This document shows, in pieces, positions 17,556-26,575 of a DNA stretch of 64,000 nucleotides. Under the pieces are notes generated by a model that did not search any database, was not told the origin of the DNA, and saw nothing but the letters and a program-made list of their open reading frames with translations. A program made the translations under genes and the position numbers. How positions within the stretch are numbered: position 1 is the first letter of the stretch; the number at the start of each line of letters is the position of its first letter. This stretch comes from Elusimicrobiaceae bacterium (GTDB taxonomy: Bacteria; Elusimicrobiota; Elusimicrobia; Elusimicrobiales; Elusimicrobiaceae), in the NCBI GenBank assembly GCA_017961585.1, contig JAGCWX010000016.1:19483-83482 (forward strand), in the 5' to 3' direction.

Positions 17556-18542
17556 TTAGGGGGTTTGTGGTAAATTGTTCAATACTTCTGCAAATAACTT
17601 CTTAATTTCGGGCAAAGTATCCAGCCGTACAAAGCGGGCCCGCACCTCGGCCGCACCGGGGAAATTGTTGATCCAATAGCCGGCGGTTTTGCGGCTGCGG
17701 TTTACACCGATACGCTCACCATAATAGGCCACGTTTTCTTCAATAAGTGCTTGATAAATTTGTAACCGCTGGGCCGGCGTCATAGGGGGTACGGCTTGCC
17801 CTTCCAATTGCGCTTGAATTTGCTGAAAAATAAACGGATTTCCCACCGCGGCGCGGCCAATCATCACCCCGGCACATCCGGCCTGTAAAAATTGTTTGGC
17901 CACTTCCGCGTTCTGAACGCCGCCATTGCCAATCACCGGGATTTGCACTGCGGCGCACGCTTCACCCACGGCCTCTATGAGGGGAGCCCCGGCATGTACA
18001 TCCACGGCTGCCCGCGCGTGCAACGTAATTGCGCTGGCCCCCGCACTTTGCGCCAGTTTGGCCATCCGCACCGCCAAAAGCTCTTTGTGATTAAGCGCAA
18101 TACGGGTTTTAAGCGTAACCGGAATTTGAACCGCTTTGACAGCCGCTTCAATTAAACGGCCCAGTTTTAATTCGTCCTTCATCAGCACGCAGCCCGCCCC
18201 GGCTTTGTTTATTTTTTTGACGGGGCACCCGGCGTTAAGGTCCACCATATCGGCCCCTTGCTCTTGCGCTTGCCGGGCCGCTTTTGCAATGGTTTGCTCG
18301 TCCGCACCGAAAATTTGCATGGACACGGGATGTTCTTTAGCGGCCACTTGCAGCATACGCCCACTTCTGGGATTGCCGTAATGCAACGCGTGTGCGGAAA
18401 CCATTTCCGCACATACCAGCCCCGCCCCGCCCTTTAGACATAAAATACGAAAGGGCGTATCGGTAATCCCTGCCATGGGGGCCAATACCAAATTATTGGG
18501 CGCGGTGAACGTGCCTATTTTTAAAGGTTTAATAAAACTCAT
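17556..18542 (-). CDS. dus: tRNA-dihydrouridine synthase
   Basis: Reduces uridines in tRNA D-loops with FMN and NADPH. The 328-residue protein has LAPMAGITDTPFR, the catalytic Cys in NAGCPVKKI, KTRIALNH, NGGVQNAEVA and MIGRAAVGNPFIF, in DusB-like order. The start is set at 18542, where ATG overlaps the preceding gene's TGA (ATGA); a longer frame from 18605 would run inside that gene and lacks homology. Confidence 0.93.
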   Translation of the reverse strand: MSFIKPLKIGTFTAPNNLVLAPMAGITDTPFRILCLKGGAGLVCAEMVSAHALHYGNPRSGRMLQVAAKEHPVSMQIFGADEQTIAKAARQAQEQGADMVDLNAGCPVKKINKAGAGCVLMKDELKLGRLIEAAVKAVQIPVTLKTRIALNHKELLAVRMAKLAQSAGASAITLHARAAVDVHAGAPLIEAVGEACAAVQIPVIGNGGVQNAEVAKQFLQAGCAGVMIGRAAVGNPFIFQQIQAQLEGQAVPPMTPAQRLQIYQALIEENVAYYGERIGVNRSRKTAGYWINNFPGAAEVRARFVRLDTLPEIKKLFAEVLNNLPQTP

Positions 18543-20023
18543 TGGATTAATTTCCAGCGGCCTTGCGAAGAAGGAACTTCTACCGTTTTTTGACGTACAA
18601 TGCACGAGCGCATAATTTGACGGGCTTCTACAAATGTACTCTTAAATTCCAGCGCGTTGATAAATTCGTCGTGTCCAAACCCACCGGCCAATACGTGGTC
18701 CGTTACCGCCAAACGGTACGTTTCCTGCGGGCGGATAATACGCCCGTTATCTAGCGTAATGCGGGTAATACGTTTGGTGCCGTTAGGTGCTACGGCATAT
18801 TGGACATTAAAACCAGCAATTTGCGGGAAATTATCCTCCGCATTCAGGGAAGCTTGCAACGCGTTGATGAAGGCCTGCCCCTTGAGGGTGAGAAAGGTAA
18901 TATTGTCGCCATACGGATACGCTTTATAAAGGTCAAATTCGGTCAATTCGCCGGCGGGCAAATCACTGCGGATAGAGGCGGCATTGAGTACAGCCCCATC
19001 TAATTTGGCCCACCGATGCAAACATTGCGCCAGCAACGTGCCCAAGGGGGATTGTTGTTCTAAATCCGTCGCAATCACTTGTTTAGTCTTAGCCAAAGGG
19101 CGGGCCATTTGTCGACGGGTTTGGGCCAACAATTCGGTCGCTTGCGTAGCAATGGTTTCATCTTCTCCATACGTTTGCGCAAGAAGGGGTTCATCCTTAA
19201 ACGAAGAATCTTTAAGCTGATTATTTTGGTCAAAACGTAACGTCAATCGGCCCACGCTATCTAGTTTAGAACCTGGATACACAATCAGGGTATGTTTGAC
19301 GGTTTCTACTTCGGGGTTTTCGCTATCCTGATTGGAACTTAAAATTAAATCAATCCCTTCTACTTCGGCCGCCAATGCGGCATTGCCTACCCCCGGCTGG
19401 TCGGACAATCCCAACGAACTAAGCACAATCACATAATCCACCCCTTTTTCTTTGAGCAGGGTGGTCATTTGTTGCGCTACTTCTATCGGGTCCAATGTGG
19501 ATAAGCCGGGCAAACGTTCCTGGTTCTTTTGCCAGGGAGTAATCAACCCAAAGATGCCAAATTTAATGCCGTCTATGGTGCGGATTTGATAATCGTGCAA
19601 CGGCCAGGGAATTTGATTTTCCAGCCGCAAATTGGCCACTACTAGCGGATAAGAAAGTTCTTTTACAATGTTACGCGCGGAAGGCCAACCATACACTAGG
19701 TCTTTATCGCTTAGCGTACCCACCGTAAACGGAATGGTTTGCGTAAGAGCCGGCACATAGGAACCCTTAGACAGTGTCCCTTCCGCGCTAGAACCAAACC
19801 AGTTACCGCCATCAAATAACAAAAAATTGCCGGATTGAGCTGCCAAAAAATTTTTGAGTACGCCGTATCCGCCGGCTACTTGATTATCCAGGCGCGGTTC
19901 CGGGCGGGAGAAATAAAACCCTTGTACATCTGCTACAAAAAATACATTTACGGTTTTAAGTTCCCCACGCCCGCAGCCACCGATCAGTAAAACAAAAATT
20001 AACCACCGCGCCCATTTATGCAT
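18539..20023 (-). CDS. 5'-nucleotidase-family lipoprotein with degenerate metal site
   Basis: A 494-residue envelope lipoprotein: basic start, hydrophobic segment and lipobox LIGGC (Cys17). Its layout follows UshA/5'-nucleotidase, with an N-terminal calcineurin-like domain and a C-terminal substrate domain (NAASIRSDL, KAYPYGDNITFL). Compared with the intact upstream paralogue, every metal motif is altered: DxH reads DVQ, GD reads GN, GNHE is missing, and GHxH reads SSNQDS. It is probably a non-catalytic binding protein or a decoy subunit. It lies 3 nt after the paralogue and overlaps dus by 4 nt. Confidence 0.75.
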   Translation of the reverse strand: MHKWARWLIFVLLIGGCGRGELKTVNVFFVADVQGFYFSRPEPRLDNQVAGGYGVLKNFLAAQSGNFLLFDGGNWFGSSAEGTLSKGSYVPALTQTIPFTVGTLSDKDLVYGWPSARNIVKELSYPLVVANLRLENQIPWPLHDYQIRTIDGIKFGIFGLITPWQKNQERLPGLSTLDPIEVAQQMTTLLKEKGVDYVIVLSSLGLSDQPGVGNAALAAEVEGIDLILSSNQDSENPEVETVKHTLIVYPGSKLDSVGRLTLRFDQNNQLKDSSFKDEPLLAQTYGEDETIATQATELLAQTRRQMARPLAKTKQVIATDLEQQSPLGTLLAQCLHRWAKLDGAVLNAASIRSDLPAGELTEFDLYKAYPYGDNITFLTLKGQAFINALQASLNAEDNFPQIAGFNVQYAVAPNGTKRITRITLDNGRIIRPQETYRLAVTDHVLAGGFGHDEFINALEFKSTFVEARQIMRSCIVRQKTVEVPSSQGRWKLIQ

Positions 20024-20026
20024 GTA

Positions 20027-21493
20027 TTATTTCACTTCCAAAATACGGCCCGTGGGCAGAGGAGTCAACGGCCCCTTTTGCAGCCCCTCTTCCATCAAAT
20101 CGCGGATGCTTTTGGAACCTGCCAATTTTTTGGCACTCTCGGGGATTTTTTTGAACAAATACCCTTCACTGCCGCCGCCTGCAATATAGGCATTGGTCGC
20201 AATAGTATATTGTTTTTTATTCTCTAAAGGTTTACCGTTGAAGAGAATTTGAATATCTTTAATTTTGCCTTTTTTATTGGTTTTGTAAGTAATATCCAAG
20301 CCGGCATACGTAAACAAGCTACGCGGCGCAAACCCCGTTTTGATAAACTTCTTTAAGAATTTGCCGCTTACCGTTACAATGGATACTTGGTTATCAAACG
20401 GGTGGATTTCAATTAAATCACGCCGGGTAACTTGCCCCTTTGGCATATCCACACGGGTACCGCCGTTATTGTGAATGGCAATTTGCGTACCGGCGTAATC
20501 TTTCAGCAAATCGGCAATCCAGTCGTTTAAGGGGGAATCCAACCGGTCATTACTCGTAGGGTTTTTGGCAATGGTCTGCGTGGCACTGCCTACCACCACG
20601 TCCACGTTCGGTTCGCGCAACGTTTCCAAAAACGCTTGAATTTCTTTATCTTGCCCGGTGTTTGCAACAATCAAAGGAATTAATTCCGACTGGGCCGATA
20701 CAAATTTACCGGTTTGATCGTCCGTAGTAACGGTTACTTTGCTCACGTTGTCTACGTAAGAACCGCTTTCCACAAACAACACTCCGTTTTCCACTTTATT
20801 TTGAATAATTTTGTGCGCATGTCCCCCAAACACAACATGCACCCGGCCACCAAATTTTTTGGCGATTTCGGTTACATAAGATTGCGTGCCGTGTTTGTCA
20901 TCAGCAGTAGAATCGTGTACAATTACAATCACCACATCGGGTTTTTCTTTTTCCACTTGCTCCAAAGCGTTGCCCAAGGCCACCAGCGGTTTGGTGAAAT
21001 AATATCCATCCGCCGGATTGGTGGGGGTACGGTTCCCTAAACCGATTACCGCAAATTTTACGCCGTTTTTTTCCGTAATTAAGTACGGGGAAATATGCGG
21101 AGGATATTGGCGGGTATCTTTTTCAAAGAAGTTTGCCGCTAACATCGGGAATTGCAACTGCGCTACCAACGCCGGGAAATTTTTGGCCTTAAAATCAAAT
21201 TCGTGATTGCCCAAGGTGGTGGCATCGTAGCCCATTTTATTCATAATTTGCACGGCCTTGATACCCTTGGAGTTACGGGTTTCCACGGTACCGTTGGCAA
21301 AGTCCCCACTGTCCAAAAGCAAATAGGGTTGTGGGCCTTTTTTAAGAACGGCCGCCAACGCAGCAAAGCCGCCTTGCCCATTACGCGGGAAGAAAAATCC
21401 GTGCGTATCACTGGTATGATAAACTACCGTTGTTTTGGCAAGCAACAGCAACGGGGTAAATAATACGATCGCTAATAAGCTAAGTTTTTTCAT
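20027..21493 (-). CDS. Secreted 5'-nucleotidase/UDP-sugar hydrolase family protein
   Basis: A 488-residue periplasmic metallophosphoesterase. A signal peptide (about 1-19, cut after LLA) is followed by HTSDTHG, LLLDSGDFANG, TLGNHEFDF, VIVHDS and FGGHAHK, the full set of dinuclear metal ligands. The C-terminal 5'-nucleotidase domain has NNGGTRVD and EIHPFDNQVSIV. It would dephosphorylate extracellular nucleotides, and may feed the nucleoside transporter at 10884 and phosphorylase at 48180. A GGAGACC ribosome site precedes the ATG. Confidence 0.9.
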   Translation of the reverse strand: MKKLSLLAIVLFTPLLLLAKTTVVYHTSDTHGFFFPRNGQGGFAALAAVLKKGPQPYLLLDSGDFANGTVETRNSKGIKAVQIMNKMGYDATTLGNHEFDFKAKNFPALVAQLQFPMLAANFFEKDTRQYPPHISPYLITEKNGVKFAVIGLGNRTPTNPADGYYFTKPLVALGNALEQVEKEKPDVVIVIVHDSTADDKHGTQSYVTEIAKKFGGRVHVVFGGHAHKIIQNKVENGVLFVESGSYVDNVSKVTVTTDDQTGKFVSAQSELIPLIVANTGQDKEIQAFLETLREPNVDVVVGSATQTIAKNPTSNDRLDSPLNDWIADLLKDYAGTQIAIHNNGGTRVDMPKGQVTRRDLIEIHPFDNQVSIVTVSGKFLKKFIKTGFAPRSLFTYAGLDITYKTNKKGKIKDIQILFNGKPLENKKQYTIATNAYIAGGGSEGYLFKKIPESAKKLAGSKSIRDLMEEGLQKGPLTPLPTGRILEVK

Positions 21494-21523
21494 GTGGTCT
21501 CCTTCCCGCTTATGGGATATTTA

Positions 21524-22693
21524 CTATGCCATCCGTGAAAATGGCGAAATTTCACGCAGCCGCTTAATGATAGGCGGCAATTCTTTAAGCACCAGGTCAA
21601 TATCGGCTTGTGTGGTTTGGTCCGACAACGAAAACCGGATAGACCCGTGTGCAAATTGAAAGGGCACCTTCATTGCGCGCAATACGTGCGACGGTTCCAA
21701 CGAGCCCGATGTGCACGCCGAACCCGATGAAGCGCAAATACCAAAATCATTTAAATACATCAAAATGGATTCGCCTTCAATGTAACCAAAACTGATGTTG
21801 GTGGTATTGGGTACGCGGTGGGCCGGATCCCCGTTTACTTTTACGTCGGGAATAGACTTCAAAATACCCTGTTCTAATTGATCGCGCAAGGCAGCCACCT
21901 TATCCATGGTACCGTCTGCCAAGCGTTTTTGAGCCAACTCGGCCGCTTTGGCAATCCCCACAATGTAGGGAACGTTTTCCGTACCGGCACGGCGATGTTT
22001 TTCCTGGTGGCCGCCCATTAAGTACGGCAAAAAGCGTGTGCCGCGTTTAACGTAGAGCACTCCAATGCCTTTGGGCCCGTGAAATTTATGCGCCGAAAGC
22101 GAGAGCATATCCACCCCTGCCGCTTGCACGTCCACGGGGATTTTGCCCACGGCTTGTACGGCATCGGTATGAAAAAGGACGCCTTTTTCGTGCGCTAGTT
22201 TAGCAATGTCCGCAATCGGGAAAATGGTTCCTGTTTCGCTGTTGGCCCACATCACGGACACAAGTGCCGTATCTTCATCCAGCACGGCTTTAAACTGGTC
22301 CATATCAAAGCGGCCCAGCTCATCTACGCCAATATAATCCACCCGATACCCTTGCGTTTGCAAATAGCGAAACGGCTCCAGCACGGCCGGATGTTCCACC
22401 GCGGAAGTAATGATATGTTTTTTGTTGCGGTTTGCGCGCACGGCCGAGAAAATAGCCGTATCATCACTTTCCGAGGCACACGAGGTAAAAATAATTTCGT
22501 CGTCATATTGCGCGTTAATAAATTGGGCTACCGTGTGGCGCGCTTGATCAATAACGTGTCGGTTCTCCCCCCCAAAGTTATGCATGCTGGACGCGTTGCC
22601 GTACTTTTGGGCAAAATAAGGCAACATGGCCTCCACCACAGCAGGGACACATTGGGTAGTAGCGTTATTATCTAAATAAATTACTTTGGTCAT
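21524..22693 (-). CDS. nifS: Cysteine desulfurase (NifS/IscS family)
   Basis: A PLP enzyme of 389 residues supplying sulfur for Fe-S cluster assembly. It opens with YLDNNATTQ, has HTDAVQAVGKIPVDV, the PLP-lysine segment SAHKFHGPKGIG and the catalytic Cys in SSGSACTSGSLEPSHVL, a class I desulfurase pattern. It overlaps the nifU stop by 1 nt. The NifU partner makes this a NIF-type system, common in anaerobes. Confidence 0.95.
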   Translation of the reverse strand: MTKVIYLDNNATTQCVPAVVEAMLPYFAQKYGNASSMHNFGGENRHVIDQARHTVAQFINAQYDDEIIFTSCASESDDTAIFSAVRANRNKKHIITSAVEHPAVLEPFRYLQTQGYRVDYIGVDELGRFDMDQFKAVLDEDTALVSVMWANSETGTIFPIADIAKLAHEKGVLFHTDAVQAVGKIPVDVQAAGVDMLSLSAHKFHGPKGIGVLYVKRGTRFLPYLMGGHQEKHRRAGTENVPYIVGIAKAAELAQKRLADGTMDKVAALRDQLEQGILKSIPDVKVNGDPAHRVPNTTNISFGYIEGESILMYLNDFGICASSGSACTSGSLEPSHVLRAMKVPFQFAHGSIRFSLSDQTTQADIDLVLKELPPIIKRLREISPFSRMA

Positions 22694-23541
22694 TATGCTT
22701 GCTCCACGGTAAGACCTTTAAAAAGACGATCTTGCAACACTTTTTCAATGAAATTTTTGAGCGTGCCTTGAGCCCCCGCACAACCGCTGCACATTCCGAT
22801 CAGGCGCACCTTAACGATATTGCCGGACAAATCAACCAGTTCTACCGAGCCGCCGTCCATATTCAATTTAGGGCGAATGTCTTCTTCCAGCACGCTTTCA
22901 ATGGCTTTGATTTTTTCAACCAACGTCATTTGCTCATAGGTTTTGGTAGCGGGTTGCGGCACTTCGCACGCACCGTTTACTTTGTCTAAAATCTTTTGGA
23001 TTTCCCCTTTGCACTGGCCGCATGCGCCGCCGGCTTTGGTAAAGTGGGTAACATCTTCCACGGTGGTTAAGTGATTGGTGCGGATGGCCTTAATGATGGC
23101 CTCTTCGGACACATTAAAACATTTGCACACAATCTTTTCGGCCTCTTGTTCAAAAATAACCGGTTTGCCACCTTGGCGGTAGCTTTGCACGGCCGCTTCC
23201 AACGCTTCCATGCCCATTACCGAGCAGTGCATTTTTTCAGCTGGCAAACTCCCTAAAGCGTTGGCAATATCCTGGTTGGTAATTTTGGAGGCCTCTGCAA
23301 TGGTTTTGCCTTTAATCATTTCGGTTAAAATAGAAGAAGAAGCAATCGCGCTGGCACAACCAAAAGTTTCAAATTTGGCGTCTTCAATGACGTCGGTTTC
23401 TTTGTTTACTTTAATGGTCAAGCGCAACGCGTCACCGCAAACCAAGCTACCCACTTGGCCGGTACCGTCCGCATTGGGGATCGTCCCCACGTTGCGCGGA
23501 TGTTTAAAATGATCCATTACTTTATCGGTATAATCCCACAT
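22693..23541 (-). CDS. nifU: NifU, three-domain Fe-S cluster scaffold
   Basis: A 282-residue scaffold with an IscU-like N-terminal domain (ligand cysteines in VCGDAL, FGCASAIASSS and MHCSVMG), a central BFD-like [2Fe-2S] domain (CKCFN and GACGQCKGEI) and a C-terminal NifU domain with MCSGCAGAQGTL. This full architecture is the Azotobacter/Helicobacter NifU form rather than the single-domain IscU. AAGGAG precedes the ATG, and a TATAAT (23575-23570) lies about 30 nt upstream. Confidence 0.95.
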   Translation of the reverse strand: MWDYTDKVMDHFKHPRNVGTIPNADGTGQVGSLVCGDALRLTIKVNKETDVIEDAKFETFGCASAIASSSILTEMIKGKTIAEASKITNQDIANALGSLPAEKMHCSVMGMEALEAAVQSYRQGGKPVIFEQEAEKIVCKCFNVSEEAIIKAIRTNHLTTVEDVTHFTKAGGACGQCKGEIQKILDKVNGACEVPQPATKTYEQMTLVEKIKAIESVLEEDIRPKLNMDGGSVELVDLSGNIVKVRLIGMCSGCAGAQGTLKNFIEKVLQDRLFKGLTVEQA

Positions 23542-23621
23542 AAAAGTACTCCTTAGATATGTTATTTATATTATATCATTTATGGGAATGGGCAAGTTTC
23601 GCTTTTGCTCCCACAAATTGC

Positions 23622-23627
23622 TACAAT
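23622..23627 (+). promoter_or_regulatory. -10 box of nadK (leaderless type)
   Basis: TACAAT ends 6 nt before the nadK ATG at 23634 and no ribosome site exists between them, so the transcript likely starts at the initiation codon. Confidence 0.6.
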
Positions 23628-23633
23628 ATAGCT

Positions 23634-24455
23634 ATGCAATTAAACCGCGTGGGTGTATTCTTTAATGAACAAAAACAGTACGTCCTGCCGCTGGCACAAA
23701 AGGCGGTAGATTTTTTGCGCCAAAAAAATATACAAGCACAGCTTTTGCCCAACCTGGAAAATCTGCCCGATTTTGACGTACTGATCAGCATGGGGGGCGA
23801 CGGAACCCTATTGCGTTGTGCCCGCGCATTTGCCCCCAAAAACGTTCCGATTTTAGGTATTAACTGCGGCACGCTGGGATTTTTGGCCACGGCCGAACAG
23901 GAAGAAATGCCCCAAGTTCTGCAAGCTTTGTTAGACGGGAAATGTACCTCTCTTAACCGCTTAATGCTGCAAGTGAGCGTACGCCAAAATGGGGAAACCC
24001 AGGTTATGTATGCACTTAATGACTGCGTGCTGCACGCTTCCACCATGCGCGCTTTTTTTGTACACGGCACGTTTAACGGGGTAGAAATCCCCCCTTATTT
24101 TGGCGACGGAGTCATCATCTCTACCCCAACCGGGTCCACCGCCTATTCATTGGCGGCAGGCGGCCCGATTGTGGCCCCCAATGTAGATGTATTGGTAATC
24201 ACCCCCGTGTGTCCGCATTCGTTAAGCGAACGGCCCATGGTTTTACCGGCCGGCGGGCAGCTATGCCTAAAACCCGCTTTCAAAAGTGCCGAAGAAAGTG
24301 CCATTGCCAGTTTTGACGGACAAATTCACATCCCTTTAGCCGCCGGAGCCGAAGTTCAAATTACAAAAGCCCCCTTTGCTTTACAGCTTTTGACTTGGCC
24401 CCAACGCGGCTTTTTCAACGTACTGCATAAAAAACTTTCCTGGGGGCGACCGTAA
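23634..24455 (+). CDS. nadK: NAD kinase
   Basis: Phosphorylates NAD+ to NADP+. The 273-residue protein has the GGDGTLLR motif (about 57-64), NCGTLGFLA and TPTGSTAYSLAAGGPIV, all diagnostic. An upstream in-frame ATG at 23559 would add 25 residues with no homology and would lie before the promoter; 23634 is chosen. The stop and the recN start share bases (TAATG), a coupled pair seen in many bacteria. Confidence 0.95.
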   Translation: MQLNRVGVFFNEQKQYVLPLAQKAVDFLRQKNIQAQLLPNLENLPDFDVLISMGGDGTLLRCARAFAPKNVPILGINCGTLGFLATAEQEEMPQVLQALLDGKCTSLNRLMLQVSVRQNGETQVMYALNDCVLHASTMRAFFVHGTFNGVEIPPYFGDGVIISTPTGSTAYSLAAGGPIVAPNVDVLVITPVCPHSLSERPMVLPAGGQLCLKPAFKSAEESAIASFDGQIHIPLAAGAEVQITKAPFALQLLTWPQRGFFNVLHKKLSWGRP

Positions 24456-26113
24456 TGCTGGTAAATTTGCGCGTACAGCATTTTGCCATTATTAGCGACC
24501 TGACGCTGAATTTTGCCCCGGGGCTCAATGTGTTTTCCGGCGAAACAGGGGCCGGTAAATCCATTGTCATAGAGGCCCTTGGTTTTGTGCTGGGGGCGCG
24601 CGGGGACGTGAGCTTAATTGAAGAAGGGGCGGAAAAAATGTCCGTGCAAGCCACGTTTACTTCCAACATTTTGCCCAAAGAAACCCGCAAGCAATACGGC
24701 TTAACCGCCGATCAATTTACCCTGCGCCGCGAATTGGACCGCAAGGGCAAAAATAAGGCCTTTATAGAAGGGCGCGCCACCACCGTAACAGCCCTGGCGC
24801 AGTTGGGGCAGCAACTAGTGGATTTCCACGGCCAGCACGATCACCAAAGTTTGCTACACGCCAATGTGCATTTAAATTTATTGGACCAATTTGCCAAACA
24901 CGAAAAACTAGTTTCTCAAGTGGCGCAAGCTTGGCAACACACACAAACGCTTAAAAACAAATTGGAAACGCTGCGTCTATCGGCCCAAGAAAAAGAACGC
25001 TTGCTGGATATGAGCCAATATCAACTGCAAGAAATTGAACGCGTCAACCCCAAACCCGGCGAAGATAGCGAACTGGACCAAACCTTGCCTAAATTGAAAC
25101 ACGCGGGGAAACTGTTGGAATGGGCCAACCAAGCGTACGAAGAATTATACGCGGCGGATGCCTCGGCCACTTCCCGCGCCGGAAAGGCCGCCCGGGCCTT
25201 AGCGTCCATGGCAGAGTTGGATGAGAATTTAGCTCCTTTGGCGGAAAATGTACAAAATGCACTTATCACGTTGGAAGATGCCGCCAACACATTAAGCGAT
25301 TATAAAGACGATTTAAATATAGACGAAGATTCTTTAGATAAAATGCTGGAGCGGCACGAAAAAATCAAACGCCTCAAATTAAAATACGGCCCCGAAATCA
25401 GCGACGTCCTTAAAACCGCCGAAGATTTGCGCGTAAAAATTGACAATTTAAACCATGCCGAAGAACACGAGCAAGATTTAGTCCGCGAGTTGGACCACGC
25501 TCAAAAAGAATTAGTAAATTTGGCGCAAGAGCTCCACGAAAAACGCCTCAAAGCTGCCGACAAATTATCCACGCAAATCACCGCCCAAATTAAACCCCTG
25601 GGGTTCAACCAGGTAAAATTTGGCGTAGCGGTGGAAATGGACGAAGAAAATATCACTTCCACCGGGGCCGATAAAGTGGAATTTCTTTTTTCCCCCAACC
25701 CGGGTGCCTCTCTGCGCCCGCTGAAAAACATCGCTTCAGGCGGGGAAATTTCCCGTGTGATGTTGGGGCTTAAAACGGTGCTGGCACCCACGGTGCCCGT
25801 CATGGTATTTGATGAAGTAGATGCCGGTATCGGTGGCGAAACCGGCTGGCTGGTGGGCGAAAAACTCCACGCCTGCGCCCAAGGCCGCCAAGTGCTTTGC
25901 GTCACCCACTTGGCCCAGGTGGCCTCTCAAGCAGACCAAAATTTTCAAGTAACCAAAACCGCAGATAAAAACGCAACCCATGTGGGAATTATCCCGCTAA
26001 ATGACGAAAATCTAACCGCCGAAATCGCCCGTATGCTAGGCGGTGCCAAAGGGAAAAATTCCGCCGCGTTTGCCCATGCGGAAGAACTCCTTAAAAACGC
26101 GCAACGCAACTAG
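24455..26113 (+). CDS. recN: DNA repair protein RecN
   Basis: A full-length (552 aa) SMC-like ATPase for double-strand break repair. Walker A is GETGAGKS (about 29-36); QLVDFHGQHDHQSL follows; coiled coils occupy about 150-380; the signature SGGEISRVMLGLK and Walker B VMVFDEVDAGIGG are near 430-465; the H-loop is VTHLAQVAS. It is coupled to nadK. Confidence 0.96.
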   Translation: MLVNLRVQHFAIISDLTLNFAPGLNVFSGETGAGKSIVIEALGFVLGARGDVSLIEEGAEKMSVQATFTSNILPKETRKQYGLTADQFTLRRELDRKGKNKAFIEGRATTVTALAQLGQQLVDFHGQHDHQSLLHANVHLNLLDQFAKHEKLVSQVAQAWQHTQTLKNKLETLRLSAQEKERLLDMSQYQLQEIERVNPKPGEDSELDQTLPKLKHAGKLLEWANQAYEELYAADASATSRAGKAARALASMAELDENLAPLAENVQNALITLEDAANTLSDYKDDLNIDEDSLDKMLERHEKIKRLKLKYGPEISDVLKTAEDLRVKIDNLNHAEEHEQDLVRELDHAQKELVNLAQELHEKRLKAADKLSTQITAQIKPLGFNQVKFGVAVEMDEENITSTGADKVEFLFSPNPGASLRPLKNIASGGEISRVMLGLKTVLAPTVPVMVFDEVDAGIGGETGWLVGEKLHACAQGRQVLCVTHLAQVASQADQNFQVTKTADKNATHVGIIPLNDENLTAEIARMLGGAKGKNSAAFAHAEELLKNAQRN

Positions 26114-26183
26114 CCCGAAAAACTTGTACCCAAACCGTTTACTTTTGCTACAATAAGGGTATAGATTATATAAGGAGTGAACT

Positions 26184-26522
26184 ATGTCTAACTGCTGCAA
26201 AAACAAATGCTGGACCAAATACCTGCCGCACAATTGGCTGTGCCTCAAAGGGCTGTATGTAGTATTTATTGTGCTTTTCTACTTAGCGTTGGGGTTGGCT
26301 ATTTATACCACGATAGAAATCGTGCGTCACCCGCTTTTCGCTAGCGGCGAACTGTGGGGAACGCTCCTCATTGCCGTGGGCCAAATGTTGGGGATAGCGC
26401 TAGCGTGTTTAACCACTGCCAAATTCCTCAAAGCTGTGGCTAAAATCAAACACGCGGTTGCTCCGTGCTGCTGCCACGAAGAAAAAGCCAAAGAAACTAA
26501 AAAAGAAGAAAAAGCCAAATAA
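26184..26522 (+). CDS. Small Cys-rich membrane protein, unknown
   Basis: Not recognised. The 112-residue protein has two transmembrane segments (about 24-46 and 56-80). Cysteine clusters lie at both ends, NCCKNKCW near the start and PCCCHEE before a Lys/Glu-rich tail. The helical-hairpin topology would put both clusters on the same, probably cytoplasmic, side, where they could bind a metal. AAGGAG stands 6 nt before the ATG. It is followed by a strong terminator, so it is transcribed on its own. Confidence 0.65.
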   Translation: MSNCCKNKCWTKYLPHNWLCLKGLYVVFIVLFYLALGLAIYTTIEIVRHPLFASGELWGTLLIAVGQMLGIALACLTTAKFLKAVAKIKHAVAPCCCHEEKAKETKKEEKAK

Positions 26523-26528
26523 TTATTT

Positions 26529-26562
26529 GCGGTGCGCACGTAACCTGCGCACCGCTTTTTAT
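26529..26562 (+). terminator. Intrinsic terminator
   Basis: GCGGTGCGCA (26529-26538) pairs perfectly with TGCGCACCGC (26546-26555), followed by TTTTTATAT. Confidence 0.92.
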
Positions 26563-26575
26563 ATTGTGAGGGTTT

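Noticed and set aside
18539..20023. Pseudogene call for the degenerate 5'-nucleotidase
   Set aside because: The frame is full length, with an intact lipobox and C-terminal domain and coupling to both neighbours, so a working non-catalytic protein is more likely.
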